Assembly (NCBI GenBank): GCA_963800505.1
Contig: CAWDBL010000008.1
Coordinates: 221,155-285,154, forward strand
Direction of reading: 5' to 3'
DNA length: 64,000 nucleotides
Origin: Fodinibacter sp963800505
GTDB taxonomy: Bacteria > Actinomycetota > Actinomycetes > Actinomycetales > Dermatophilaceae
This document shows, in pieces, positions 46,836-58,542 of the stretch. Made by a program: the position numbers and the translations under genes. Under the pieces are notes generated by a model, which was not told the DNA's origin, did not search any database, and saw only the letters and a program-made list of their open reading frames with translations. Each line of letters begins with the position of its first letter. Positions within the stretch are counted from its first letter, which is position 1.

Positions 46836-48825
46836 GGTCTGCCCCTTCGTCGTCGACCACCTCGCCGGTGGCGAGGTTGACCGCCGGCATGCTGTCGGCG
46901 CCCGACCCCAACTGTGCCGCAACCACCGCTGCCAGCGCAGGCCCTATGCCGGGGACGGCCGCCAGCTCGTCGGCCGAGGCGGCCCGGATGCGCTTGACCG
47001 ACCCGAACGCCTTGAGCAGCGCCTTGCGGCGCTTCTCGCCCAGCCCGGGGATGCCGTCGAGCTGGCTGGTCGTCATCGCCTTGGAGCGCCGCTGCCGGTG
47101 GAAGGTGATCGCGAACCGGTGCGCCTCGTCGCGCAGCCGCTGCAGGAGGTAGAGGCCCTCGCTGGTGCGGGGCAGCACCACGGGGTACTCCTCCCCCGGC
47201 ACCCACACCTCCTCGAGCCGCTTGGCGAGCCCGACGACCGCGACGTCGACGACCCCGACGTCCTCCAGGGCCCGGGCAGCGGCGTTGACCTGCGGCAGCC
47301 CTCCGTCGACCACGACCAGGTTGGGCCGGTAGGCGAACCGGGCGGGACGCGACCCGACCTCGGGAGCCGGCTCACCGGCATCCGAAGCGTCGGCTTCGGC
47401 GTTCTCGGCCTCGGCGAGCTCGGCCTCCTCGGCGCGGCCGCGGCGGAACCGGCGGGTGAGCACCTCGTGCATCGCGGCGGTGTCGTCAGTGGCCCCGGTC
47501 TCGTCGCCGCGCACGATGAACCGGCGGTACTCCGACTTGCGGGGCAGGCCGTCCTCGAAGACGACCATCGAGCCGACGACCTGCGTGCCCTGCACGTGGC
47601 TGATGTCGAAGCACTCGATGCGCAGCGGGGCCTCGTCGAGCTCGAGGGTGTCCTGCAGCTGCTGCAGCGCCTGGCTGCGGGTGGTGAGGTCGCCGGCCCG
47701 GGTCACCTTGTGCCGGGCCAGGCTCTGCGTGGCGTTGCGGGCGACGGTCTCCATCAGGGTGCGCTTGTCGCCGCGGCGGGGCACCCGCAGGTCGACCCGG
47801 CTGCCGCGCAGGGTCGACAGCCACAGCGACAGCGCCTCGGCGTCGTCGGGCAGCACGGGCACGAGTACCTCGCGCGGCACGGCGTCGCCGGCCTCGCTGC
47901 CGTAGACCTGCTGGAGCAGGTGCTCGACGACGTCGGGCGTGGTCTCGGCGTCGCGCTCGGCCACCCAGCCGCGCTGGCCGCGCACCCGTCCGCCGCGCAC
48001 GTGGAAGAGCTGCACCGCCACCTCGAGCTCGTCCTCGGCCAGGGCGAACACGTCGGCGTCGGTGGCGTCGGGCAGCACCACGGCCGACTTCTCGAGCACC
48101 CGCTCCAGCGCCCCGATGTCGTCACGCAGGCGGGCGGCCCGCTCGAAGTCGAGCTCGGCGGCAGCGCCCTTCATCTCCTTGGTGAGGCGGGTGACGAACC
48201 GCCCGGTCTCGCCCGCCATGAAGTCGCAGAAGTCCTCGGCGATCTCGCGGTGGCGCGCCGCGTCGACCCGGCCGACGCAGGGGGCGCTGCACTTGTCGAT
48301 GTAGCCCAGCAGGCAGGGGCGGCCGACCTGGCTGGCCCGCTTGAACACGCCGGCCGAGCAGGTGCGCACGGGGAAGACGCGCAGCGCGAGGTCGAGGGTC
48401 TCGCGGATCGCCCAGGCGTGCGCGTAGGGCCCGAAGTAGCGGGTGCCCTTGCGCTTGGCGCCGCGCATCACCTGCGCGCGCGGGAACTCCTCGCCCAGGG
48501 TGACCGCCAAATAGGGGTAGGACTTGTCGTCGCGGTACTTGACGTTGAACCGCGGGTCGAACTCCTTGATCCACGCGTACTCGAGCTGCAGTGCCTCGAC
48601 CTCGGTCGTGACGACGGTCCACTCGACGCTGGCGCCGGTGCGGACCATGGTGGCCGTGCGGTGGTGCAGCGCCGCGACGTCCTGGAAGTAGGAGGACAGC
48701 CGCTGGCGCAGGCTCTTGGCCTTGCCCACGTAGATGACCCGGCCGTCGCGGTCGCGGAACCGGTAGACGCCGGGGTCGGTCGGGATCTCTCCCGGCCGGG
48801 GACGATAGGTCGAGGGGTCAGCCAC
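46810..48825 (-). CDS. uvrC: Excinuclease ABC subunit C
   Basis: UvrC makes both incisions in nucleotide excision repair. The 671-residue protein has the GIY-YIG domain (GVYRFRDRDGRVIYVGKAKSL, around 20-40), the UVR motif AAAELDFERAARLRDDI (around 208), the C-terminal RNase H-like nuclease (CFDISHVQGTQVVGSMVVFE, NLVVVDGGLPQV) and two helix-hairpin-helix motifs (IPGLGEKRRKALLK and VPGIGPALAAVVA). A 45-residue acidic Ala/Glu-rich insert (around 465-495) separates parts of the nuclease domain. GTG at 48825 follows a -10 box by 6 nt. It heads the uvrC-rapZ-yvcK-whiA group. Confidence 0.95.
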   Translation of the reverse strand: MADPSTYRPRPGEIPTDPGVYRFRDRDGRVIYVGKAKSLRQRLSSYFQDVAALHHRTATMVRTGASVEWTVVTTEVEALQLEYAWIKEFDPRFNVKYRDDKSYPYLAVTLGEEFPRAQVMRGAKRKGTRYFGPYAHAWAIRETLDLALRVFPVRTCSAGVFKRASQVGRPCLLGYIDKCSAPCVGRVDAARHREIAEDFCDFMAGETGRFVTRLTKEMKGAAAELDFERAARLRDDIGALERVLEKSAVVLPDATDADVFALAEDELEVAVQLFHVRGGRVRGQRGWVAERDAETTPDVVEHLLQQVYGSEAGDAVPREVLVPVLPDDAEALSLWLSTLRGSRVDLRVPRRGDKRTLMETVARNATQSLARHKVTRAGDLTTRSQALQQLQDTLELDEAPLRIECFDISHVQGTQVVGSMVVFEDGLPRKSEYRRFIVRGDETGATDDTAAMHEVLTRRFRRGRAEEAELAEAENAEADASDAGEPAPEVGSRPARFAYRPNLVVVDGGLPQVNAAARALEDVGVVDVAVVGLAKRLEEVWVPGEEYPVVLPRTSEGLYLLQRLRDEAHRFAITFHRQRRSKAMTTSQLDGIPGLGEKRRKALLKAFGSVKRIRAASADELAAVPGIGPALAAVVAAQLGSGADSMPAVNLATGEVVDDEGADRGDRAGRG

Positions 48826-48831
48826 CCGGCA

Positions 48832-48837
48832 ACCCTA
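48832..48837 (-). promoter_or_regulatory. -10 box of uvrC
   Basis: TAGGGT on the minus strand ends 6 nt before the uvrC GTG, a leaderless arrangement like those of uvrA and sufR. No LexA-type palindrome is seen around it. Confidence 0.45.
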
Positions 48838-48850
48838 CGACCGGGGTCCG

Positions 48851-49351
48851 TCAGGTGACCGTGATGCCGTCGGCGCCGACCGTCACGCTCTTGGTGGGAA
48901 GCGGCTTGGTGGCCGGGCCCGTGATGACGGCACCGGTGGCGACGTCGAAGGTCGAGCCGTGGCACGGGCAGGTGATGGCGCCGTCGGTGACCCCGGCGAC
49001 GGTGCAGCCCTGGTGGGTGCAGATCGCGGAGAACGCCTTGAAGTCGCCGGCGGTCGGCTGGGTGACGACGACCTTGAGCGTGTCGAACACCTTCCCGCCA
49101 CCCACCGGGATGTCCGCCGCGGCGATGGCGTCGCTGGCAGCCGACGCGGCCCCGGAGGCGGCGGAGCCGGCCGCGCTGGACACGGCCTCGCCGGCGCTCG
49201 AGCCGCACGCGGTGAGCCCGGCGGTGCCGACCACGGCCACCCCTGCCACCATCAGGCTCTCGCGGCGCGACCAGCAGGCGCAGGTGGTCTCGGGGGCGCC
49301 GGCATCGGCGGTCGCGAGGGCCGACGTCGTGGTGGTCTGCTCGGTGCTCAT
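48851..49351 (-). CDS. Exported Rieske [2Fe-2S] lipoprotein
   Basis: The product has 166 residues. SRRESLMVAGVAVVGTAG at 28-45 is a twin-arginine signal and ends in the lipobox LTAC (Cys49), so a folded cluster protein would be exported and lipid-anchored. After an Ala/Ser-rich spacer comes the Rieske domain with CTHQGC and CPCHGSTFD, the four cluster ligands plus the disulfide cysteines of the high-potential type. It probably transfers electrons outside the membrane. The partner is unknown; neither a cytochrome b nor a molybdo-oxidase gene is next to it. It ends 25 nt before uvrC begins on the same strand. Confidence 0.9.
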   Translation of the reverse strand: MSTEQTTTTSALATADAGAPETTCACWSRRESLMVAGVAVVGTAGLTACGSSAGEAVSSAAGSAASGAASAASDAIAAADIPVGGGKVFDTLKVVVTQPTAGDFKAFSAICTHQGCTVAGVTDGAITCPCHGSTFDVATGAVITGPATKPLPTKSVTVGADGITVT

Positions 49352-49622
49352 CGTGGTCCTCGCTGTCGTGGGGTGCCGCGGTCCGGGCTGGGTCCGAGCA
49401 GTATCCCCACACTTTCCTGTGATGCGGTGGTGGACCTTCGGACAGTGGACAGAGGTCCCTACCCGGTTTCAGCACCGTCCGGAAATCTCAGGTAACAAGT
49501 CGGCACCACTCTGGGGCAATGCTGGGCGGCTCCCCTGACCTGTGGTTACAGTGCGCATGCCCGTCTCGGCGTGGCACGAGCAGTCCTGCTCATCACTCTT
49601 TTCGTACTACTCAGGAGGAAAC

Positions 49623-50858
49623 GTGCCTCAGCGTTCCGTGGTTGCCGTTGGCGCCTCGTTGCTCGTGGCCTCGCTCGCGCTCGCCGGTTGTGGCACGCGT
49701 GGCGACAGCGGCAGCGATGCGTCCGGATCTGGTTCCAGCGAGAACAAGGTCGCAAAGATCGGCGTCATCTCGCCCCTGTCCGGCGACCTCGCCGCCCTCG
49801 GGCTCGGCATCAAGAACTCGGTCGACCTGGCCATCAAGCAGGCCAACGAGAACAAGACCATCCCCGGGTGGACCCTCGAGATCGCGGCCGAGGACGACGA
49901 GGCGAAGCCCGACGTCGGCAAGAACGCCGCGACCAAGCTCGCGTCCGACACCGACGTCGTCGGTGTCGTCGGCACGCTGAACTCCAGCGTCGCCCAGAGC
50001 GTGCAGCCGGTGCTGGCGTCGGCCAAGATCACGATGGTCTCGCCCGCCAACACCAACCCGTCACTCACCCAGGGCGCCGACTTCGCGACCGCCCCGGTCC
50101 GCACCTACCCGAACTACTTCCGCACCTGCACGACCGACTCGATCCAGGGCCCCTTCGCGGCGCGCTACCTGTTCGAGAAGGCCGGCATCAAGGAGGTCGC
50201 GACGGTCAACGACAAGAAGACCTACGGCCAGGGCCTGGTCAACGCGTTCTCGCAGGAGTACACCAAGCTCGGCGGCAAGATCGTGGCGGCCGAGACGATC
50301 AACCCCGATGACGACAAGTACGACGCCGTCATCAGCAAGATCAAGCCCTCGAACCCGAAGACCGTCTACTACGGCGGCGAGTACCCGCAGGCCGGTCCGT
50401 TCTCGCAGCAGATGAAGGCCGCCGGCCTCAACGTCCCGCTCATGGGTGGCGACGGCATCTTCTCGGGTGAGTTCATCAAGCTCGCCGGTGCGACCGCCGA
50501 CGGTGACCTCGCGACCTCGGTCGGCGCCCCGACCGACACCCTCCCGTCGGCCACCGCCTTCGTCGAGGCCTACAAGGCGGCCGGCTACCAGGAGCCCTAC
50601 GAGGCCTACGGTGCCTACGCGTTCGACGCGGCCAACGCCATCATCAACGCGCTGAAGGTCTCGCTCGCCAGCGCCGACTCCGCCGAGGCTGCCCGTCAGC
50701 CCACCATCGACGCGATGGCCGACGTCGCCTTCGACGGCGTCACCGGCAAGGTCGCGTTCGACGAGTTCGGCGACACCACCTCCAAGGTCCTGACCGTCTA
50801 CCAGGTCAAGGACGGCAAGTGGGCGGCGATCAACACCGCTGCGTTCGAGAGCAACTGA
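49623..50858 (+). CDS. Branched-chain amino acid ABC transporter substrate-binding lipoprotein
   Basis: The 411-residue protein has a signal peptide with lipobox LAGC (Cys23) and then the periplasmic-binding fold of the LivJ family: KIGVISPLSGDLAALG, GVVGTLNSSVAQSVQPVLA, MVSPANTNPSLTQG, YGQGLVNAF and VYYGGEYPQAGPFS. It should capture branched-chain or related amino acids for the LivHMGF genes downstream. AGGAGG stands 5 nt before the GTG at 49623, which is chosen over an upstream in-frame GTG for that reason and because it gives a proper signal peptide. The 271 nt upstream contain TACAGT (49547-49552), a possible -10, and no gene. Confidence 0.94.
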   Translation: MPQRSVVAVGASLLVASLALAGCGTRGDSGSDASGSGSSENKVAKIGVISPLSGDLAALGLGIKNSVDLAIKQANENKTIPGWTLEIAAEDDEAKPDVGKNAATKLASDTDVVGVVGTLNSSVAQSVQPVLASAKITMVSPANTNPSLTQGADFATAPVRTYPNYFRTCTTDSIQGPFAARYLFEKAGIKEVATVNDKKTYGQGLVNAFSQEYTKLGGKIVAAETINPDDDKYDAVISKIKPSNPKTVYYGGEYPQAGPFSQQMKAAGLNVPLMGGDGIFSGEFIKLAGATADGDLATSVGAPTDTLPSATAFVEAYKAAGYQEPYEAYGAYAFDAANAIINALKVSLASADSAEAARQPTIDAMADVAFDGVTGKVAFDEFGDTTSKVLTVYQVKDGKWAAINTAAFESN

Positions 50859-50887
50859 TCGACGACGCAGTAGCACCCGCGTGATGA

Positions 50888-50922
50888 CGGCGGGGGTGGT
50901 CCAGACCGGACCACCCCCGCCG
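50888..50922 (+). terminator. Strong terminator or attenuator after the binding-protein gene
   Basis: A perfect 15-bp stem, CGGCGGGGGTGGTCC (50888-50902) with GGACCACCCCCGCCG (50908-50922), has a 5-nt loop AGACC and is followed by TTTCGCT. It lies 30 nt after the substrate-binding gene and 130 nt before livH. It would leave the binding protein mRNA more abundant than the permease mRNA, a common arrangement. The interval 50923-51049 otherwise shows only the livH Shine-Dalgarno. Confidence 0.85.
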
Positions 50923-51052
50923 TTTCGCTCCCAAGCCCCTCTCCCGAGGGGCGCGGCGCCAACGCTCGACGCGGATGCCGTGTGATGCGCGACACCACAC
51001 GACGCAGCCGCTACGCTCCCCCCAGCCCGTTCACGTCAACTAGGAGGTCGTG

Positions 51053-52000
51053 GTGGACGCCTTCGCCCAGCAGCTCGTCAACGGGCTGACCCTGGGATCG
51101 CTCTACGCCCTGATCGCGGTCGGCTACACGGTCGTCTACGGCATCGTCCAGCTGATCAACTTCGCCCATGGCGAGGTCTTCATGATCGGCGCGTTCGGTG
51201 CCCTCTCGACCTGGCTGATCTTCTTCGACGGCAACACCGCGTTGTACACGCTGCCGTTCATGATCATCGGAGCGATCATCGCCTCGGTCACCACAGCGGT
51301 CCTCATGGAGCGCATCGCCTACCGACCGCTGCGGAACGCCCCGCGGCTCGCCCCGCTCATCACGGCGATCGGCATCTCGGTGTTCCTGCAGGAGGCCGTG
51401 CGGCTCTTCTACGGCAAGATCCCGTTCTTCGACTTCCCCGACGCCAAGCAGCGCGTCGCCTTCCCGCAGATCGACGTCGTGACCGGGCCGGCCTTCCAGC
51501 TCGGCAACGTGACGATCCAGCGCTCGGCGCTGTTCACCATCGGCTGCCTGCTCATGTGCTCCGCCGGGCTGTGGTACTTCGTGAACCGCACCAAGACCGG
51601 GCGCGGCATGCAGGCCGTCTCGCAGGACCCCGACACCGCACGCCTGATGGGCATCAACGTCGACCGGATCATCGTCGTCGCGTTCGCCGTGGGGGCCACC
51701 CTGGCGGCCGTCGCCGGTGTCGCGCAGGGCCTGCAGGTCACCAACATCAACTTCCGGATGGGCTTCCTCGCCGGCCTGAAGGCGTTCACCGCGGCCGTGC
51801 TCGGCGGCATCGGCAACGTGTGGGGCGCCGTCGTCGGCGGCCTGACCCTCGGGCTCGTCGAGGCCATGGCGGTCCAGTTCATCCCGGGCACCTTCGGTGG
51901 CAGCCCGTGGAAGGACGTCTGGGCCTTCGCCCTCCTCATCCTCGTCCTGGTCTTCCGACCGCAGGGCATCCTCGGCGCGAAGGTGGTGGACCGGGCATGA
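51053..52000 (+). CDS. livH: Branched-chain amino acid ABC transporter permease LivH
   Basis: LivH is a 315-residue inner-membrane permease with about eight membrane segments. It starts VDAFAQQLVNGLTLGSLYALIAVGYTVVYGI and has the LivH features INFAHGEVFMIGAF and the coupling-loop region GRGMQAVSQDPDTARLMGINVDR with SFXXGAxLAAVAGV-like continuation. AGGAGG at 51042-51047 is 5 nt from the GTG at 51053; a GTG one codon earlier is too close. The stop overlaps livM by 4 nt. Confidence 0.95.
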   Translation: MDAFAQQLVNGLTLGSLYALIAVGYTVVYGIVQLINFAHGEVFMIGAFGALSTWLIFFDGNTALYTLPFMIIGAIIASVTTAVLMERIAYRPLRNAPRLAPLITAIGISVFLQEAVRLFYGKIPFFDFPDAKQRVAFPQIDVVTGPAFQLGNVTIQRSALFTIGCLLMCSAGLWYFVNRTKTGRGMQAVSQDPDTARLMGINVDRIIVVAFAVGATLAAVAGVAQGLQVTNINFRMGFLAGLKAFTAAVLGGIGNVWGAVVGGLTLGLVEAMAVQFIPGTFGGSPWKDVWAFALLILVLVFRPQGILGAKVVDRA

Positions 52001-53676
52001 GCAGGCTCCGTTTCTCGGACGAGACGCGCACCGCGCACGGCCCCAAGGCCCCCGTCCTCGCCCTCGCCGGCGGGGCGCTGATGGTCATCAGCGGCCTGCT
52101 GTCCTGGTCCTACGACGAGCGCATCCTCGGCAACATCGCGGTCCGCTTCTACCCGGCCGGCATCCAGATCTACTCGATGATGTTCGGGGTCCTCGCCCTC
52201 ATCCTGGGGGTGCTGCTGGTGCGGCGTCCGCCGTGGTTGAGCCCGGCCCGCGGCCTGCGCATCCTCGGCATCACCGCGCTGGTGTTCCTCGTGTGGGTGC
52301 TCGGGTCGGTCGCCATCAAGACCGGTGGCCTGATCAACCTCAACGAGGGCGGCTGGGTGGCGCTCGTGGGAGCGGTGCTCATCACCGTGTCGGGCCACCT
52401 GTCCCCCGACGTCGACATCAACGTGCTGAAGTGGCCCCGGCTCAGCAGCACGCTCGAGATCCTCATCATCATCGTGCTGATGACGGTGCTGCTGTTCACC
52501 GTCGCCTACACGCTGGACATCCAGGACGGCGTGGTCTTCGCCTCGTTCCTCGTGGCGCTCGTCGGCATGGTGGGTGGCCTGCTCGGCACCGGCTTCGGCG
52601 ACTACCTCGGGTTCCTGGCGGCCAACAACCGCCGTCCGCTGCTCCTCGCCGCCTTCGTCGTCGCCTTCCTGTTCCCGTTCACCCAGGACGGCTCCGACGC
52701 CAACATGTCGATCGCGACGCAGATCCTCATCTTCGCCGCCACCGCCCTGGGCCTGAACATCGTCGTCGGCTTGGCCGGCCTGCTCGACCTGGGCTACATC
52801 GCCTTCCTCGGCACCGGCGCCTACGTCGGCGCCATGCTGTCGAACTCGGCGTTCGCCACGGTCGGCTGGAAGCCACCGTTCGTCGTCGTGATGCTCGCCG
52901 GTGCCGCCACGGCGGCCACCTTCGGCCTGATCATCGGTACGCCCACCCTGCGCGTGTCCGGTGACTACCTCGCCATCGTGACACTCGGCTTCGGTGAGAT
53001 CTTCCGGCTGGCGATGTTCAACCTCGACGGCAACAACGGTCCCGACCTCACCAACGGGCCCAACGGCATCCCCGCCATCCCCGACCTGAACTTCTTCGGG
53101 TTCGACTTCGGCGTCGAGCACACGATCGCCGGCATCCCGCTCGGCCGGTTCAGCAACTACTACTTCCTGCTGCTCCTGCTGTTGATGTTCGTCATCCTGG
53201 TGTTCACCCGGCTCAACGACAGCCGGATCGGGCGCGGCTGGGTCGCCATCCGCGAGGACGAGCGGGCCGCCGAGGCGATGGGCGTCAACGTGTTCGGGCT
53301 GAAGCTGCTCGCCTTCGCGGTCGGCGCCTTCCTCGCCGGGCTCGCCGGCACGATCAAGGCCCACCAGGACACCTCCGTGAGCCCAGACCAGTACGTCTTC
53401 CTCGAGTCGGCGTTCCTGCTCGCGGCGGTCGTGCTCGGCGGTATGGGCACCGTCATGGGTGTGCTGGTGGGTGCGACGATCCTGAAGCTGCTGCCCGAGA
53501 AGCTGCGTGAGGTCAGCGAGTACCGCCTGCTCATGTTCGGGCTCCTGCTGGTCCTCATGATGCGGTTCCGTCCCGAGGGTCTGGTGCCGAGCAAGCGGCG
53601 CCAGCTCGAGTTCCACGAAGAGGACACCGAGCTCGTCGAGCTCGTCCAGGCCGAGCACCTCCAGGAGGCGAAATGA
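51997..53676 (+). CDS. livM: Branched-chain amino acid ABC transporter permease LivM with long N-terminal membrane extension
   Basis: The protein has 559 residues, against about 330-420 for usual LivM. The canonical permease begins near residue 235 (ATQILIFAATALGLNIVVGLAGLLDLGYIAFLGTGAYV), contains GDYLAIVTLGFGEIFRL, the EAA-like loop RIGRGWVAIREDERAAEAMGVN and ends with MMRFRPEGLVPSKRR. The first 230 residues add about seven hydrophobic segments separated by short loops. ATG at 51997 overlaps the livH stop. The acidic C-terminal tail precedes an overlap with livG. The extension is probably real, since its frame has no break and the ATGA coupling fixes the start. Confidence 0.92.
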   Translation: MSRLRFSDETRTAHGPKAPVLALAGGALMVISGLLSWSYDERILGNIAVRFYPAGIQIYSMMFGVLALILGVLLVRRPPWLSPARGLRILGITALVFLVWVLGSVAIKTGGLINLNEGGWVALVGAVLITVSGHLSPDVDINVLKWPRLSSTLEILIIIVLMTVLLFTVAYTLDIQDGVVFASFLVALVGMVGGLLGTGFGDYLGFLAANNRRPLLLAAFVVAFLFPFTQDGSDANMSIATQILIFAATALGLNIVVGLAGLLDLGYIAFLGTGAYVGAMLSNSAFATVGWKPPFVVVMLAGAATAATFGLIIGTPTLRVSGDYLAIVTLGFGEIFRLAMFNLDGNNGPDLTNGPNGIPAIPDLNFFGFDFGVEHTIAGIPLGRFSNYYFLLLLLLMFVILVFTRLNDSRIGRGWVAIREDERAAEAMGVNVFGLKLLAFAVGAFLAGLAGTIKAHQDTSVSPDQYVFLESAFLLAAVVLGGMGTVMGVLVGATILKLLPEKLREVSEYRLLMFGLLLVLMMRFRPEGLVPSKRRQLEFHEEDTELVELVQAEHLQEAK

Positions 53677-54494
53677 CCGTCACCGAGACCCAGGCCGACG
53701 CGGCCCCCACGTCGCCCCAGCTGGTGCTCGAGGCGAGCGGGGTCACGATGCGGTTCGGCGGCCTGACGGCTGTCGACAACGTGAGCATGAGGGTGCACGA
53801 GGGCGAGATCGTCGGGCTGATCGGCCCGAACGGCGCCGGCAAGACCACCTTCTTCAACTGCCTCACCGGCATGTACATCCCCACCGAGGGGCGGGTCACG
53901 CTCAACGGCGAGACGCTGCCACCGAAACCGCTGGCGGTGGTGCGGGCCGGCATGGCGCGCACCTTCCAGAACATCCGGCTGTTCGCGAACATGACGGCGC
54001 TCGAGAACGTCATGGTGGGCCGCTACTGCCGCACCTCGTCGATGGCCATCACCTCGATCCTGCGCGGGCCGAAGTTCAAGCGCGAGGAGGCCGCCACGCG
54101 TGAGCGCGCCCAGGAGCTGCTCGACTACGTCGGGCTGGGCAAGTCGACCGAGATGCTGGCACGCAACATGCCCTACGGCGACCAGCGCCGGCTCGAGATC
54201 GCCCGGGCGCTGGCCACCGACCCGCAGATCCTGCTGCTCGACGAGCCCACCGCGGGGATGAACCCCAAGGAGACCGAGGAGACGATGAACCTGATCTTCA
54301 AGATCAGGGACAGCGGCCTGGCCGTGGTCGTCATCGAGCACGACATGCGGTTCATCTTCAACCTCTGCGACCGGGTGCTCTGCCTGGTGCGCGGGTCGCT
54401 GCTCGTGGAGGGCACGCCCGGCGAGGTGCAGTCCGACCACCGGGTGATCGAGGCCTACATCGGCGGCGACGACGAGGACGAGGAGAGCGCGTGA
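53673..54494 (+). CDS. livG: Branched-chain amino acid ABC transporter ATPase LivG
   Basis: This 273-residue ATPase has Walker A GPNGAGKTT, the LivG-typical RTFQNIRLFANMTALENVMVG after the Q loop, a compact signature YGDQRRLEIARALATDP, Walker B LLLDEPTAGMNPKET and the H loop VVIEHDMRFIFNLCDRVLCL. It energises LivHM together with LivF. It overlaps livM by 4 nt and livF by 4 nt. Confidence 0.95.
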   Translation: MTVTETQADAAPTSPQLVLEASGVTMRFGGLTAVDNVSMRVHEGEIVGLIGPNGAGKTTFFNCLTGMYIPTEGRVTLNGETLPPKPLAVVRAGMARTFQNIRLFANMTALENVMVGRYCRTSSMAITSILRGPKFKREEAATRERAQELLDYVGLGKSTEMLARNMPYGDQRRLEIARALATDPQILLLDEPTAGMNPKETEETMNLIFKIRDSGLAVVVIEHDMRFIFNLCDRVLCLVRGSLLVEGTPGEVQSDHRVIEAYIGGDDEDEESA

Positions 54495-55204
54495 GCGTCA
54501 TGCTGGAGGTCCGAGACCTCGAGGTGTCCTACGGCAAGATCAAGGCCGTCAAGGGCATCACCTTCACCGTCGAAGAGGGTGAGGTCGTCACCCTGATCGG
54601 CACCAACGGTGCGGGCAAGACCACCACCCTGCGCACGATCTCGGGGCTGCTGCGCCCGGTGGCCGGGTCCATCACCTTCCAGGGCAAGGACCTCACCACC
54701 GTCGCGGCCCACGACATCGTGCAGCTGGGCCTCGCGCACTCCCCCGAGGGCCGGCGGATCTTCCCGCGGCTCACCGTCGAGGAGAACCTGCGCCTGGGGG
54801 CGTTCGCCCGCAAGGACAAGAGCATCAACTCCGACCTCGACGCGGCGTTCGCGCTGTTCCCGATCCTCGAGGAGCGCCGCGCCCAGCCGGCCGGCACCTT
54901 CTCCGGTGGTGAGCAGCAGATGCTCGCCATGGGGCGGGCGATGATGAGCCGCCCGAAGCTGCTCATGCTCGACGAGCCGTCGATGGGCCTGTCGCCGCTG
55001 ATGATGAAGCGGATCATGACGACGGTGACCACGCTGCAGCAGCAGGGCACCACGATCCTGCTGGTCGAGCAGAACGCCCAGGCCGCGCTGAAGCGGGCGA
55101 CCAAGGGCTACGTGCTCGAGGTCGGCAGCATCGTGCTCAGCGGCACCGGCCAGGAGCTGCTCGCCAGCGACGACGTGCGCAAGGCGTACTTGGGCGAAGA
55201 CTGA
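54491..55204 (+). CDS. livF: Branched-chain amino acid ABC transporter ATPase LivF
   Basis: LivF (237 residues) is the second ATPase of the importer. It shows Walker A GTNGAGKTT, GLAHSPEGRRIFPRLTVEENLRLGA, signature FSGGEQQMLAMGRAMMS, Walker B LMLDEPSMGLSPL and LLVEQNAQAALKRATKGYVLE. It closes the operon and is followed by two hairpins. Confidence 0.95.
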   Translation: MSVMLEVRDLEVSYGKIKAVKGITFTVEEGEVVTLIGTNGAGKTTTLRTISGLLRPVAGSITFQGKDLTTVAAHDIVQLGLAHSPEGRRIFPRLTVEENLRLGAFARKDKSINSDLDAAFALFPILEERRAQPAGTFSGGEQQMLAMGRAMMSRPKLLMLDEPSMGLSPLMMKRIMTTVTTLQQQGTTILLVEQNAQAALKRATKGYVLEVGSIVLSGTGQELLASDDVRKAYLGED

Positions 55205-55220
55205 GCTGCCTCGGCCGGGT

Positions 55221-55237
55221 CCCACGCGCAGCGTGGG
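55221..55237 (+). terminator. Hairpin after livF
   Basis: CCCACGC (55221-55227) and GCGTGGG (55231-55237) form a 7-bp stem with a GCA loop 16 nt after the livF stop. It lacks a U-run and is the first of two stem-loops in the livF/uvrA interval. Confidence 0.5.
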
Positions 55238-55271
55238 CGGACTGAGTCACAGCTTCTCTGCAGAGGTGAGA

Positions 55272-55306
55272 AGGCCCCGGATGCCGTGATGCGGCATCCG
55301 GGGCCT
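55272..55306. terminator. Bidirectional terminator between livF and uvrA
   Basis: A perfect 15-bp stem, AGGCCCCGGATGCCG (55272-55286) with CGGCATCCGGGGCCT (55292-55306), closes on a TGATG loop. It lies between convergent genes, 17 nt from the uvrA stop, and should stop both transcripts. There is no long T-run on either side, as is common in high-GC actinomycetes. Confidence 0.8.
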
Positions 55307-55323
55307 CTCGCGTTCGCGCTGGG

Positions 55324-58476
<3,153 letters not shown>

Positions 58477-58483
58477 GCCCGCA

Positions 58484-58489
58484 ATGCTA
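58484..58489 (-). promoter_or_regulatory. -10 box of uvrA
   Basis: TAGCAT on the minus strand lies 7 nt before the uvrA GTG, again consistent with a leaderless transcript. No SOS-box palindrome was seen in the 66 nt between uvrA and the divergent MDMPI gene. Confidence 0.5.
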
Positions 58490-58542
58490 GGTGGGGCCAC
58501 CGACAACACCCTCATCCATGGACGCCCCGGTAGCGTCTGGGC

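Noticed and set aside
46063..48858. 931-codon plus-strand frame opposite rapZ and uvrC
   Set aside because: No recognisable domain; it mirrors the codon pattern of uvrC on the other strand.
50888..50922. Riboswitch between the amino acid-binding protein gene and livH
   Set aside because: The element is a simple perfect stem with a 5-nt loop; there is no multi-helix aptamer architecture, so a terminator or attenuator is the better reading.
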